Source: CAYTRS01 sp964440305 (GTDB lineage Bacteria; Patescibacteriota; Minisyncoccia; Moranbacterales; JAKLHP01). Taken from it: a DNA stretch of 64,000 bases. The stretch lies in contig CAYTRS010000001.1 in assembly GCA_964440305.1 (NCBI GenBank), positions 1 to 64,000 on the forward strand, read 5' to 3'. Each line of letters opens with the position of its first letter. Positions within the stretch are counted from its first letter, which is position 1. The notes beneath the pieces are model-generated. The model was not told where the DNA came from and did no database searches. It saw nothing but the letters and a program-made list of their open reading frames with translations. Positions 32,527 through 40,232 of this stretch are shown piece after piece. Position numbers and translations under genes: made by a program.

Positions 32527-33678
32527 ATGGGTATGACTAACAATAAAAAAGAAATTTCACCGAATATCTTCAAGGGACTCTTAATCGGGCCTTCAAAGCA
32601 TTCAAAGAGATCCCTGTCTCTGCTTAAAGAGTCCTTTTTTATCAAGGAACAAGAGAAGACTCAAAAAATTATCGGCCAGGAAATCGCTAGAGTTAAAAAA
32701 CTTTCCTATCTCAAAAAAAATCCCATACTTTTTTTTCGAGGCGGGAAAACGGATAAATTCTTTACCGAAGATTCAAAATTATATATCACTCCCAAAGAGC
32801 AGGAGCTACTTGAAAGAGGAACGGCTCTAAACAGGAATTTCGGTTTTGACAGCTTAAGCGCGAAAATAATAAGGAGTTATGTTGCCCATCGTTCTCAAAG
32901 CAAAGCAGATTTCCTATTGGATAGCCTTGAAGAAAAATTTTTCCGATTGCAAAAGCTGACAAGGAAAAAGTCAAAGAATTTTACCGAAAGCATTACCCTT
33001 GCAAAAGCCTGGAATTTTTCCATTGTCGGTGCGATTCTTCTGGGAATGTTTTCCATGGCGCTTATTTATCGTTATTTGGGAACTGGGGCTTCCGCGACAG
33101 ATCAGCAGTTGTCAGCCAGCCATCACAAGCAGGAACTGATGCGGGAAGGTAAGGTTTTAGGAGCGGAAACGGAGAAAAGCAAAAAGGAGGCGACGGACGA
33201 AGAAAATCTGGCATATCTCGAAGCAATGGTCAGGGCGATGGAAAAAGAAAACAGCAGTGAAAAAATAGAAAAAGAAATCAGAGAAATGGTTAAAGGTTAT
33301 CCAATTGAAAAAATGATTCCGGATATTGCTGAAAAGGATAAGGTTGTGGCAGCTTTTCTCATCAGTATCGCCAAAAAGGAAAGCAATTGGGGCAAGCGGG
33401 TTCCGGTCTTAGACGGCAAAGATTGCTATAATTATTGGGGATATAAGGGAATACGCGAAAAAATGGGAACGGGCGGGCATACCTGCTTTAATAGCCGGAA
33501 GGATGCGGTAGATACGGTAGCCAAGCGCTTAGAAACCCTTATTAAAAAGGAAAAATTGGACACGCCAGCGGAGCTTATTGTCTGGAAGTGCGGCTCGTCC
33601 TGCGCGGGTCACAGTAGATATGATGTTCAAAAGTGGATTAGCGACGTAAATCTCTATTTTAAAGAATTGAATAACTGA
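32527..33678 (+). CDS. Lysozyme-like domain protein, paralog 1, with N-terminal cytoplasmic region
   Basis: 383 aa. Residues 1-155 are basic and soluble, unlike any family I know. A single membrane helix (about 160-185, IVGAILLGMFSMALIYRYLG) leads to a charged stalk and then a C-terminal domain (about 255-383) shared with the genes at 33797 and 56772. Shared points: YPIEKMIP, AAFLISIAKKESNWGKR (candidate catalytic Glu), DCYNYWGYKG, CF, TPAELIVWKCG.SCAGH and KWISDVNLYF. Four Cys are conserved across the three copies. The AKKESNWG motif resembles the catalytic Glu region of lysozyme-like muramidases and glucosaminidases. With the domain outside the membrane, peptidoglycan cutting is the inferred role. 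Confidence 0.7.
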   Translation: MGMTNNKKEISPNIFKGLLIGPSKHSKRSLSLLKESFFIKEQEKTQKIIGQEIARVKKLSYLKKNPILFFRGGKTDKFFTEDSKLYITPKEQELLERGTALNRNFGFDSLSAKIIRSYVAHRSQSKADFLLDSLEEKFFRLQKLTRKKSKNFTESITLAKAWNFSIVGAILLGMFSMALIYRYLGTGASATDQQLSASHHKQELMREGKVLGAETEKSKKEATDEENLAYLEAMVRAMEKENSSEKIEKEIREMVKGYPIEKMIPDIAEKDKVVAAFLISIAKKESNWGKRVPVLDGKDCYNYWGYKGIREKMGTGGHTCFNSRKDAVDTVAKRLETLIKKEKLDTPAELIVWKCGSSCAGHSRYDVQKWISDVNLYFKELNN

Positions 33679-33692
33679 TATATCCTTTATAT

Positions 33693-33723
33693 AAGCCAAA
33701 ATATGATTTATTTCGGCTTTTTT
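33693..33723 (+). terminator. Intrinsic terminator after lysozyme-like paralog 1
   Basis: AAGCC (33693-33697) and GGCTT (33715-33719) with extended pairing inside (AAAATA/TATTT) and a T run. It ends the transcript of the gene at 32527 and abuts the next promoter. Confidence 0.7.
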
Positions 33724-33725
33724 AG

Positions 33726-33754
33726 TTGACTAAAATTGTAAAATATGCTATCCT
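33726..33754 (+). promoter_or_regulatory. Sigma-70 promoter of lysozyme-like paralog 2
   Basis: TTGACT (33726-33731), 17-nt spacer, TATCCT (33749-33754), preceded by TGC (extended -10). Predicted start is near 33761; the ATG at 33797 has AAGGA 7 nt upstream. Confidence 0.75.
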
Positions 33755-33796
33755 GTTCTGTTTGGCTAGGATGAGGTAAATTTTTAAGGATAAAAT

Positions 33797-34561
33797 ATGA
33801 GTAGATATGCATTCTTGAGGAAAACGAAGAATTTACTAAGAAACTGGATAAAAAGCCTAAAAAAGTCAAAAATTAACAAAAAACATGCAAAAATAACCCT
33901 GATAATTATTCTGGGCTGTTTTTTTTGCGGGCAGATTTTGAGTCTGAATAATGAATCTTACCGCCAAGATTATCAGCTGGTGAAGCCGAAAGTCTTTGAT
34001 CAAGCAGAAATTGAGGATATTAAGATTAAGCTGGCTATGAGCGGGGATATTTCTGAAAGCAATATCGCTTTTTCCGAAATTATTCCGGAGGAAAGTCAAA
34101 GAGATAATGTAGAAAAGGGACTCTATGAACTTGTTGGAGACTATCCTATCAAGGAAATGATTCCGGAAATACGCAAATATGATCGGGAAACTGCTGCTTT
34201 CATCATCGGGATTGCCAAGAAGGAAAGTAACTGGGGAAAAAGGTCTCCGTCCAAAAACGGACTGGATTGCTACAATTATTGGGGATATAAGGGTGCCGGA
34301 AGCCGAGGAATAGCTATGGGGCACGGATGCTTCGGTAGCCCGGAAGAAGGAGTACAGATGGTCGGAAATAGGATTTCAAATCTTTTGGATCAGAATTTGA
34401 ATACCCCGGCAAAGCTTATCGTCTGGAAATGCGGAAGAAGCTGTGCCGGACATGATCCAGCTTCGGTCACAAAATGGATCAGTGACGTGAACTTGTATTA
34501 CAACAAGGTTAAAAGCATCCATTCAGAAAAAACAATTTCCTATAACTTTCAAAATAAATAA
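33797..34561 (+). CDS. Lysozyme-like domain protein, paralog 2
   Basis: 254 aa. A very basic cytoplasmic start (1-34, Lys-rich) and one membrane helix (about 35-52, TLIIILGCFFCGQILSL) lead to a short stalk and the shared domain (about 115-245): YPIKEMIP, AAFIIGIAKKESNWGKRSP, DCYNYWGYKG, GHGCFGSPEEGV, TPAKLIVWKCGRSCAGH, KWISDVNLYYNKVK. All four family Cys and the candidate catalytic Glu are kept. It has its own promoter and terminators on both sides, so it is a single-gene unit. The neighbouring paralog is 118 bp upstream, suggesting tandem duplication. Confidence 0.72.
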   Translation: MSRYAFLRKTKNLLRNWIKSLKKSKINKKHAKITLIIILGCFFCGQILSLNNESYRQDYQLVKPKVFDQAEIEDIKIKLAMSGDISESNIAFSEIIPEESQRDNVEKGLYELVGDYPIKEMIPEIRKYDRETAAFIIGIAKKESNWGKRSPSKNGLDCYNYWGYKGAGSRGIAMGHGCFGSPEEGVQMVGNRISNLLDQNLNTPAKLIVWKCGRSCAGHDPASVTKWISDVNLYYNKVKSIHSEKTISYNFQNK

Positions 34562-34576
34562 AGTTAAATAGCTTTC

Positions 34577-34613
34577 AAAAAAGGCGATGTGGAAGAATGC
34601 ATCGCCTTTTATT
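34577..34613 (+). terminator. Intrinsic terminator after lysozyme-like paralog 2
   Basis: AAAGGCGATG and CATCGCCTTT form a perfect 10-bp stem with a 10-nt loop and A/T flanks (34577-34613). Confidence 0.85.
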
Positions 34614-34658
34614 ATTAAGCGGTTTTTGTTGGGGAGAGTTTTGGTGTAAAATGAAACT

Positions 34659-35861
34659 ATGACAGAAGAAGACAAAAAATTTCCAAAAGATTTCTTGTGG
34701 GGAACTGCAACTTCTTCCTATCAAATAGAGGGGAATAATTTCAATTCCGATTGGTGGAAGTGGGAAGAAGAGGGAAAGACTAAAGAAAAATCCGGAAAAG
34801 CTTGCGATTATTGGAATAAATATCAAAAATACCATGACTATCTTTCAGAACTTGGAGTGAAATCTTTCCGTTTGTCTTTGGAGTGGTCGCGGATTGAGCC
34901 GAGAGAAGGAGAATTTTCGCAAGATTCAGTAAGGCATTACAGGGAAATTTTAGAGGACCTTAAAAAAAGAAATATTAAAGTTATTTTGACTCTTTGGCAC
35001 TGGACCAGTCCGATTTGGTTTTCAGAAAAATATGGATTTCACAAAAAAGAATCTGTTGAGATTTTCAAAAAATATGTGGAATTTTCTGTCAAAAAATTAG
35101 GCGACTTGGTGGATGTTTATGTGGTTCTCAATGAGCCGATGGTTCCATTGGGAATGGGTTATCTTACTGGAAAGTTTCCTCCGGGATATAAAAACATTTT
35201 TAAATTCTGGAAAGCGCTTTCTAATTTGGCGGAGGCTTATCGCGAATCTTATAGGGTAATACATGCCGTTAAAAAAGATTCAGTTGTTGGAATAAGTTAT
35301 TTATACAATTGGTATGATGCTGAAGGATTGGGTTTTTTCTTGAAAATTGCCGATGGAGTTTCAAGATGGTTCAGGATAACCGCTTTTGGAAATAAAATAA
35401 AAGGATGTGAGGATTACTATGGAGTTGATTACTATCGTCTCGGAAAAATAAAATTTGATCCTAAAAATTCAATGTATTTGGGGTTCAGGATTGAGGAAGA
35501 TGAAAACAATGTGATGAAATGGGTGTCCTATCCCGAAGGAATCTACAAGACATTGAAAGAGGCTTGGAAGAGGACAAAACTCCCAATTTATATTATGGAA
35601 AACGGAATGCCGGATGATTTGAAGTTGGATGATCCGGAAAGGGTGAAGTTTTTGCGTGCTCATCTTTTTCAGGTTCAAAAAGCCATTTCTGAAGGGGTGG
35701 ATGTAAAAGGATACAATTACTGGTCTCTTATGGATAATTATGAGTGGGGAACTTTTCATTTTCGCTTCGGGCTTTTACAAATGGATTATGATAAAATTGA
35801 AGCAACTCCAAGGAGAAGCTTTTATGAATATCAAAAAATAATCAAGCAAAACTCTCTATGA
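34659..35861 (+). CDS. Glycoside hydrolase family 1 (beta-glucosidase-like)
   Basis: 400 aa, slightly shorter than typical GH1. DFLWGTATSSYQIEG is the GH1 N-terminal signature. The acid/base Glu is E159 in VVLNEP and the nucleophile is E314 in YIMENG. SLEWSRIEP and YWSLMDNYEWGTF (sugar-binding Trp/Glu) are present. It has no signal peptide, so it acts on beta-glycosides in the cytoplasm. It overlaps the EamA transporter gene by 4 bp, which could supply or export a related metabolite. TAAAAT at 34647-34652 sits only 6 nt before the ATG, so the mRNA may be leaderless. Confidence 0.93.
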   Translation: MTEEDKKFPKDFLWGTATSSYQIEGNNFNSDWWKWEEEGKTKEKSGKACDYWNKYQKYHDYLSELGVKSFRLSLEWSRIEPREGEFSQDSVRHYREILEDLKKRNIKVILTLWHWTSPIWFSEKYGFHKKESVEIFKKYVEFSVKKLGDLVDVYVVLNEPMVPLGMGYLTGKFPPGYKNIFKFWKALSNLAEAYRESYRVIHAVKKDSVVGISYLYNWYDAEGLGFFLKIADGVSRWFRITAFGNKIKGCEDYYGVDYYRLGKIKFDPKNSMYLGFRIEEDENNVMKWVSYPEGIYKTLKEAWKRTKLPIYIMENGMPDDLKLDDPERVKFLRAHLFQVQKAISEGVDVKGYNYWSLMDNYEWGTFHFRFGLLQMDYDKIEATPRRSFYEYQKIIKQNSL

Positions 35862-36796
35862 ATTGGATTTCTATTTCCGTGTTTTCCTATTTTTTAGTCG
35901 CAATTGCGGTTGTTTTGGATAAGTTCCTTTTAAGCTCCGGAAGAATTTCCAAGCCGCATGTCTATTCATTTTATATTGGAGTTCTGGGCCTGGGCTCTCT
36001 GATTCTGCTGCCTTTCGGGTTCTATATCCCTTCAAAATTCCAGATATTTACTAGCCTTATCTCAGGAATATTTTTCACATTGGGGATCCTAGTGCTTTAT
36101 TTCGCTATTAGGAAATCTAGGATTAGCCAAGTGGCTCCTTTGGCAGGAGCGGTTATCCCCGTTTTCAGCTATCTTTTTTCTTTCGCTTTGGTCAGAGAAT
36201 ATTTTGGATTCCGGGAAATTTCGGGCATTGTTATTCTGATTTTGGGAGGACTGCTTATCTCTTTTGATCTGCCCTTTAAGATGAACAAAAGAAAATTCTT
36301 TTCCGGTTTTTATCAGACTATTTTTTCCAGTATTTTATTGGCACTGGCTTATTCGATTTTCAAATACGTTTATGAAGAGCAAACTTTCATCAACGGATTC
36401 ATTTGGACCAGATTCGGAATGGCTATTTGCATTTGCAGTTTTTTCCTGATTCCGCAGTGGCGAAAAGACATCATTGAAAGCCTTAAGAGATTTAAAAATC
36501 CTGAGAAAATAAAATATCAGACTGGGATTCTTTTTTTAGGAAACAAAATAATTGCCGGAACCGGTTCGTTGCTTATCAATTATGCGATTTCCTTGGGAAG
36601 CGTCACGCTGGTCAGTTCTTTGGCATCTATCCAATATGCTTTTGTGATTTTCCTTTCCATTCTCGCTTCCGGAAAATACCCTTCCATTTTCAATGAAAGG
36701 ATTTTATTCTGGGATTGGATGCAAAAATTCGGAGCGATTCTTGTAATCGCGGCCGGAATTTACCTGGTGTCGGGAAGTATAATATATCAATACTAG
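35858..36796 (+). CDS. EamA/DMT-superfamily transporter
   Basis: 312 aa with about ten membrane helices in two EamA-like halves: the first (about 1-135) has ISQVAPLAGAVIPVFSYLFSF and ISGIVILILGGLL, the second (about 150-312) has VTLVSSLASIQYAFVIFLSILASG and a similar ending. Drug/metabolite transporter superfamily; substrate unknown. The start codon overlaps the GH1 stop (ATGA), so the two are translated together. A sugar or glycoside link is only suggested by context. Confidence 0.85.
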   Translation: MNWISISVFSYFLVAIAVVLDKFLLSSGRISKPHVYSFYIGVLGLGSLILLPFGFYIPSKFQIFTSLISGIFFTLGILVLYFAIRKSRISQVAPLAGAVIPVFSYLFSFALVREYFGFREISGIVILILGGLLISFDLPFKMNKRKFFSGFYQTIFSSILLALAYSIFKYVYEEQTFINGFIWTRFGMAICICSFFLIPQWRKDIIESLKRFKNPEKIKYQTGILFLGNKIIAGTGSLLINYAISLGSVTLVSSLASIQYAFVIFLSILASGKYPSIFNERILFWDWMQKFGAILVIAAGIYLVSGSIIYQY

Positions 36797-36933
36797 AAAA
36801 GTGAAAAGTTACCTTAGAATTTCGAATTTAGTATCTGGAACCCGGAATATTCATTCTCATTCTATATCCTAAATGCCATATTCTAAATCCTAATCAGCTT
36901 TACGTTTTTTGCTTTAAGCCCTCATTTTGCATT

Positions 36934-37941
36934 ATGCTTAAGTTTGTCCTAAAAAAAACATTCAAAATACTGCAGATTGCCGTTTTGCTGATAGTCGGTT
37001 TTTTTGTTTATTTTAATCTTCCCGTGAAAACTCCGGAAAATGATTTTGATTTGGGAGTAACCTTTTCTTCGCGCTACGCGCAGGACATCGGACTTGATTG
37101 GCAAGAAGCGTATCTGGCTATTCTTGACGATCTGGGGGTAAGGAAGATAAGAGTCGTTGCTTATTGGGATTTAATAGAAAGGGAAGAAGGAAAATATGAT
37201 TTTTCTGATGTTGATTTCCAGCTTCAGGAAGCGCAAAAAAGGAATGCAGAAATTGTTCTGGCGATAGGGCAAAAAGTTCCCCGTTGGCCGGAATGCCATA
37301 TTCCGCAATGGGCAAAAGAGGATGATGGGAAAAGAAAGGAAGGGCTGATTGAATTTGTTGAAACCGCGGTGGACAGATATAAAGGCAATAAGACAATCAA
37401 ATATTGGCAGGTAGAAAACGAACCTTTTTTGAATTTCGGAATCTGTCCCGTACTTGATGTGGAGCTGCTAGACAAGGAAATAGCAACGGTTAAAAGCAAA
37501 GACAGTCGTCCGGTTATTATTACCGACAGCGGAGAATTGAGCCTCTGGGTGCAGTCGGCGAGAAGGGCGGACGTTTTTGGAACTACGCTTTATCGAGAAG
37601 TTTACAGCCAAAAGGCTGGAGGCTATTGGAAATATCCAATCGGCCCGAACTTCTTTAAATTCAAGCAATGGATAATAAAAAAGTTTGCCAAGCAGGAAAA
37701 CATCATTATAGTCGAGCTTCAAGGCGAACCTTGGATAGGAGGATGGACAGTTGACTTTCCATTGGAAAAGCAATTTGAATCGATGAATGAGGAAAAACTT
37801 GAAGGAAGTGTCAAGTTTGCCAGAAAAACCGGATTTGAGGAAGCGTACCTTTGGGGAGCCGAGTGGTGGTATTGGCTCAAAATAAAAGAAGACAATCCGC
37901 AGCTTTGGGAAAAATCCAAGGCGCTATTTTCCGAATACTAA
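36934..37941 (+). CDS. Membrane-anchored glycoside hydrolase, clan GH-A-like
   Basis: 335 aa. An N-terminal membrane anchor (about 12-28) is followed by a TIM-barrel-like domain outside the membrane. DLGVTFSSRYAQDIGLDW, VRKIRVVAYWDLIEREEGKYDFSDVD, WQVENEP (acid/base Glu163) and NIIIVELQGEPW (nucleophile candidate Glu261) match the GH-A pattern (GH5/GH39/GH42-like). The exact family is unclear. The 137-bp upstream spacer is AT-rich with partial inverted repeats (GAATTTAGTAT / ATATTCTAAATC) and shows no clear promoter. Confidence 0.75.
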   Translation: MLKFVLKKTFKILQIAVLLIVGFFVYFNLPVKTPENDFDLGVTFSSRYAQDIGLDWQEAYLAILDDLGVRKIRVVAYWDLIEREEGKYDFSDVDFQLQEAQKRNAEIVLAIGQKVPRWPECHIPQWAKEDDGKRKEGLIEFVETAVDRYKGNKTIKYWQVENEPFLNFGICPVLDVELLDKEIATVKSKDSRPVIITDSGELSLWVQSARRADVFGTTLYREVYSQKAGGYWKYPIGPNFFKFKQWIIKKFAKQENIIIVELQGEPWIGGWTVDFPLEKQFESMNEEKLEGSVKFARKTGFEEAYLWGAEWWYWLKIKEDNPQLWEKSKALFSEY

Positions 37942-37954
37942 AATAATAGTATGA

Positions 37955-37960
37955 TATAAT
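37955..37960 (+). promoter_or_regulatory. Extended -10 element upstream of the L,D-transpeptidase
   Basis: TATAAT at 37955-37960 preceded by TGA (extended -10). No -35 hexamer is visible. The ATG at 37989 would have a UTR of about 22 nt. Confidence 0.5.
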
Positions 37961-37988
37961 AAATTAGAAGTTAAAGATCCTTTAGTTT

Positions 37989-39134
37989 ATGTTCCAAAAC
38001 AAAAAACACAAAACAATAATCAAAATATTGATAGGAATAAGTTTATTTTTTCTGCTTCTTACAATTTTTTCCGCGCTGATTTATTTTTATCCGAAATTTT
38101 TTAGATCGGAAGCAACGTTGTCGCTTGAACATGTCATAGATCCCCAGGAGCCGGTGGAAATCAAATTTTCAAGACCCATGATTTCCTGGGCAGCCTCAGG
38201 AAAGATTGAAATAAGCCCCGGAGAAGAAGTGGATTTTTTATGGGAAGATTTCAATAGAAAGCTCTATCTTTATCCGAAGGGCCACTGGGACCTTGAAAAA
38301 AAATATAGCATCAAAATTAACGGCTTGAGAAATGTGATTTTCCTAAGGACTGATGCCAGATTTTCTTTTGAAACTAAAAAATATCCCCAGATGACCGATC
38401 TTTATCCGAAAAACGAGGCAAAAGATGTCATGATCGGCATGGAAGACCCCATTTTGATCACTTTTGACAAACCCATTGACGACTTCAAAATAAAGTTCAC
38501 TATTAATCCTTCAGTGGAAATGGTTTATCAGGTGGACCCTAAAATTAAAAGAGTGAGACTTTTGCCGAAAGAGGAACTGAAAAAAGGCGAGAAATACGTT
38601 CTTAAAATATATATTCGCCATAAGGTAGAGCCGGAGGAAAGCTTTCAGCTTATTTCCCAAACCAGTTTTGAAACGAACGCTCCCAAGCCCTTAGATCCAA
38701 AAACGAATGTAACTGTTCGGTTGGAACAGGCAAGGAAAGGCACTACTCCCCAGATAAAAGAAGGAAAATATATTGATATTAATCTCAAAGCTCAGATAAT
38801 GGTAATATTTGAAAACGGAAAAGCCCTGGATTCATTTCTTGTCTCTTCGGGTAAAAGAGGGATGGAAACTCCGCAGGGATCGTTTCAGGTTTATAACAAG
38901 CATTCCCGGACTTGGTCTAGCAAGTACAAACTTTATATGCCGTACTGGATGGCATTTGTAAGTTCGGGAAAATTTGGAATTCATGAACTTCCCGAATGGC
39001 CCGGAGGATACAAAGAAGGAGCGAATCATTTGGGAATTCCGGTTTCCCATGGATGCGTCCGGCTCGGAGTCGGACCTGCGGAAAAAGTTTACAACTGGGC
39101 GGAGATCGGAACCCCGGTTGTAATACACACGTAA
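37989..39134 (+). CDS. L,D-transpeptidase (YkuD) with N-terminal Ig-like domains
   Basis: 381 aa. A basic start and one membrane helix (about 12-33) are followed by two Big_5/SbsA-like Ig repeats (about 45-120 and 130-220; VDPQEPVEIKFSRPMI and GMEDPILITFDKPID). The YkuD domain (about 255-381) has GKRGMETPQGSFQVYNKHSR, FGIHELPEWPGG and the catalytic GIPVSHGCVRLG with Cys356. It makes 3-3 crosslinks in peptidoglycan or attaches proteins to it, outside the membrane. Directly after it lies a Gmad2/GerMN protein (16 bp), which may be an accessory wall protein. Confidence 0.92.
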   Translation: MFQNKKHKTIIKILIGISLFFLLLTIFSALIYFYPKFFRSEATLSLEHVIDPQEPVEIKFSRPMISWAASGKIEISPGEEVDFLWEDFNRKLYLYPKGHWDLEKKYSIKINGLRNVIFLRTDARFSFETKKYPQMTDLYPKNEAKDVMIGMEDPILITFDKPIDDFKIKFTINPSVEMVYQVDPKIKRVRLLPKEELKKGEKYVLKIYIRHKVEPEESFQLISQTSFETNAPKPLDPKTNVTVRLEQARKGTTPQIKEGKYIDINLKAQIMVIFENGKALDSFLVSSGKRGMETPQGSFQVYNKHSRTWSSKYKLYMPYWMAFVSSGKFGIHELPEWPGGYKEGANHLGIPVSHGCVRLGVGPAEKVYNWAEIGTPVVIHT

Positions 39135-39150
39135 TTTTTATATTAAAAAT

Positions 39151-40113
39151 ATGCAAGAAAAATTACCTAGCTATGCTTTGAAAAAAGCAAGTGTAATAAT
39201 CGGCATTGTGGCGATTCTGGCTGTTTTGCTAGGATTGCTGCTTTTCGCCCTTCGGGGTAGCGAGGATGAATGGATTTGCCAGAATGGGAAATGGATAAAA
39301 CACGGAAACCCTGGAAATCCCAAGCCGACTTCCGGATGTGAAAAAGAGGAAGTTTTAAACGGTAAGGAAAAAAATGCCGATTCGGAGAATGGACAAACGC
39401 ACTTTAATATGATAAGAATAGATGAACCAAAAGATGGAGCAGAAGTTTCCAGCCCTTTGGAAATTATCGGAGAAGCGCGGGGAACTTGGTTTTTCGAAGG
39501 AGATTTTCCGATTGAAATTATTGATGAAAAAGGGAAGTCAATTGCCATTGCTCCCGCTGGGGCGCTTGGAGAATGGATGAAAGAAGACTTTGTTCCGTTT
39601 CGGGCAGTGCTTGATTTTTCTAAAACCTCAGGAAGCGGAAAAATAATTATAAGAGAAGATAATCCTGCCGGTGAAACGGAAGAAGATCTGAGAAGGGTTG
39701 AAATTCCAGTAAAATTTACTGCGCCTAAAAATCAGATAGTCAGAGTTTATTTCTCTAATTCATACTACAATTCTGGAACAAACAGTTGTAGCGGGGTTTA
39801 TGAGGTGAAAAGAATAATTCCTAAAACACAGGCTCCCGCCAGAGCGGCTCTTGAAGAACTGCTTTCTGGACCGACGAAACTTGAGGAAAAGGGAAAATTT
39901 TCCACTAATATTAATTCAGGAGTCGAAATTCAAAATTTAAAAATAGAAAACGGAATAGCTAAAGTTGATTTTAGCGATCAACTTCAAAAAGCGGTGGGAG
40001 GATCTTGCCGCGTTACGGCGATTCGTGCTCAGATAACAGAAACCCTGAAGCAATTTTCTAGCGTAAAAGAAGTCATCATTTCTATTAATGGAAAAACAGA
40101 AGAAATCTTTTAG
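39151..40113 (+). CDS. Membrane-anchored Gmad2 + GerMN domain protein
   Basis: 320 aa. Signal anchor at about 12-32, a short Cys-containing segment (CQNGKW ... GCEKEE), a Gmad2 Ig-like domain (about 88-190: IRIDEPKDGAEVSSPLEIIGEA, GGxPAG-like IAPAGALGEW) and a C-terminal GerMN domain (about 195-320: VRVYFSNSYYN, APARAALEELLSGPT, VKEVIISINGKTEEIF). Gmad2-GerMN pairs occur in exported proteins of many bacteria, not only in spore germination; the function in non-sporulating cells is unknown. Likely a cell-wall-associated protein expressed with the L,D-transpeptidase. Confidence 0.85.
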   Translation: MQEKLPSYALKKASVIIGIVAILAVLLGLLLFALRGSEDEWICQNGKWIKHGNPGNPKPTSGCEKEEVLNGKEKNADSENGQTHFNMIRIDEPKDGAEVSSPLEIIGEARGTWFFEGDFPIEIIDEKGKSIAIAPAGALGEWMKEDFVPFRAVLDFSKTSGSGKIIIREDNPAGETEEDLRRVEIPVKFTAPKNQIVRVYFSNSYYNSGTNSCSGVYEVKRIIPKTQAPARAALEELLSGPTKLEEKGKFSTNINSGVEIQNLKIENGIAKVDFSDQLQKAVGGSCRVTAIRAQITETLKQFSSVKEVIISINGKTEEIF

Positions 40114-40232
40114 CCCTAAATTGCACGTTCTCCAAAGTGAAATTTTTTGCCTTTTTCTTTGGTATTACGGAGTATTGTGGCAATGTAAGCCTTTCGTCAA
40201 AAAAGGGTAATATTTTTTTAAAGCTTCAATAA

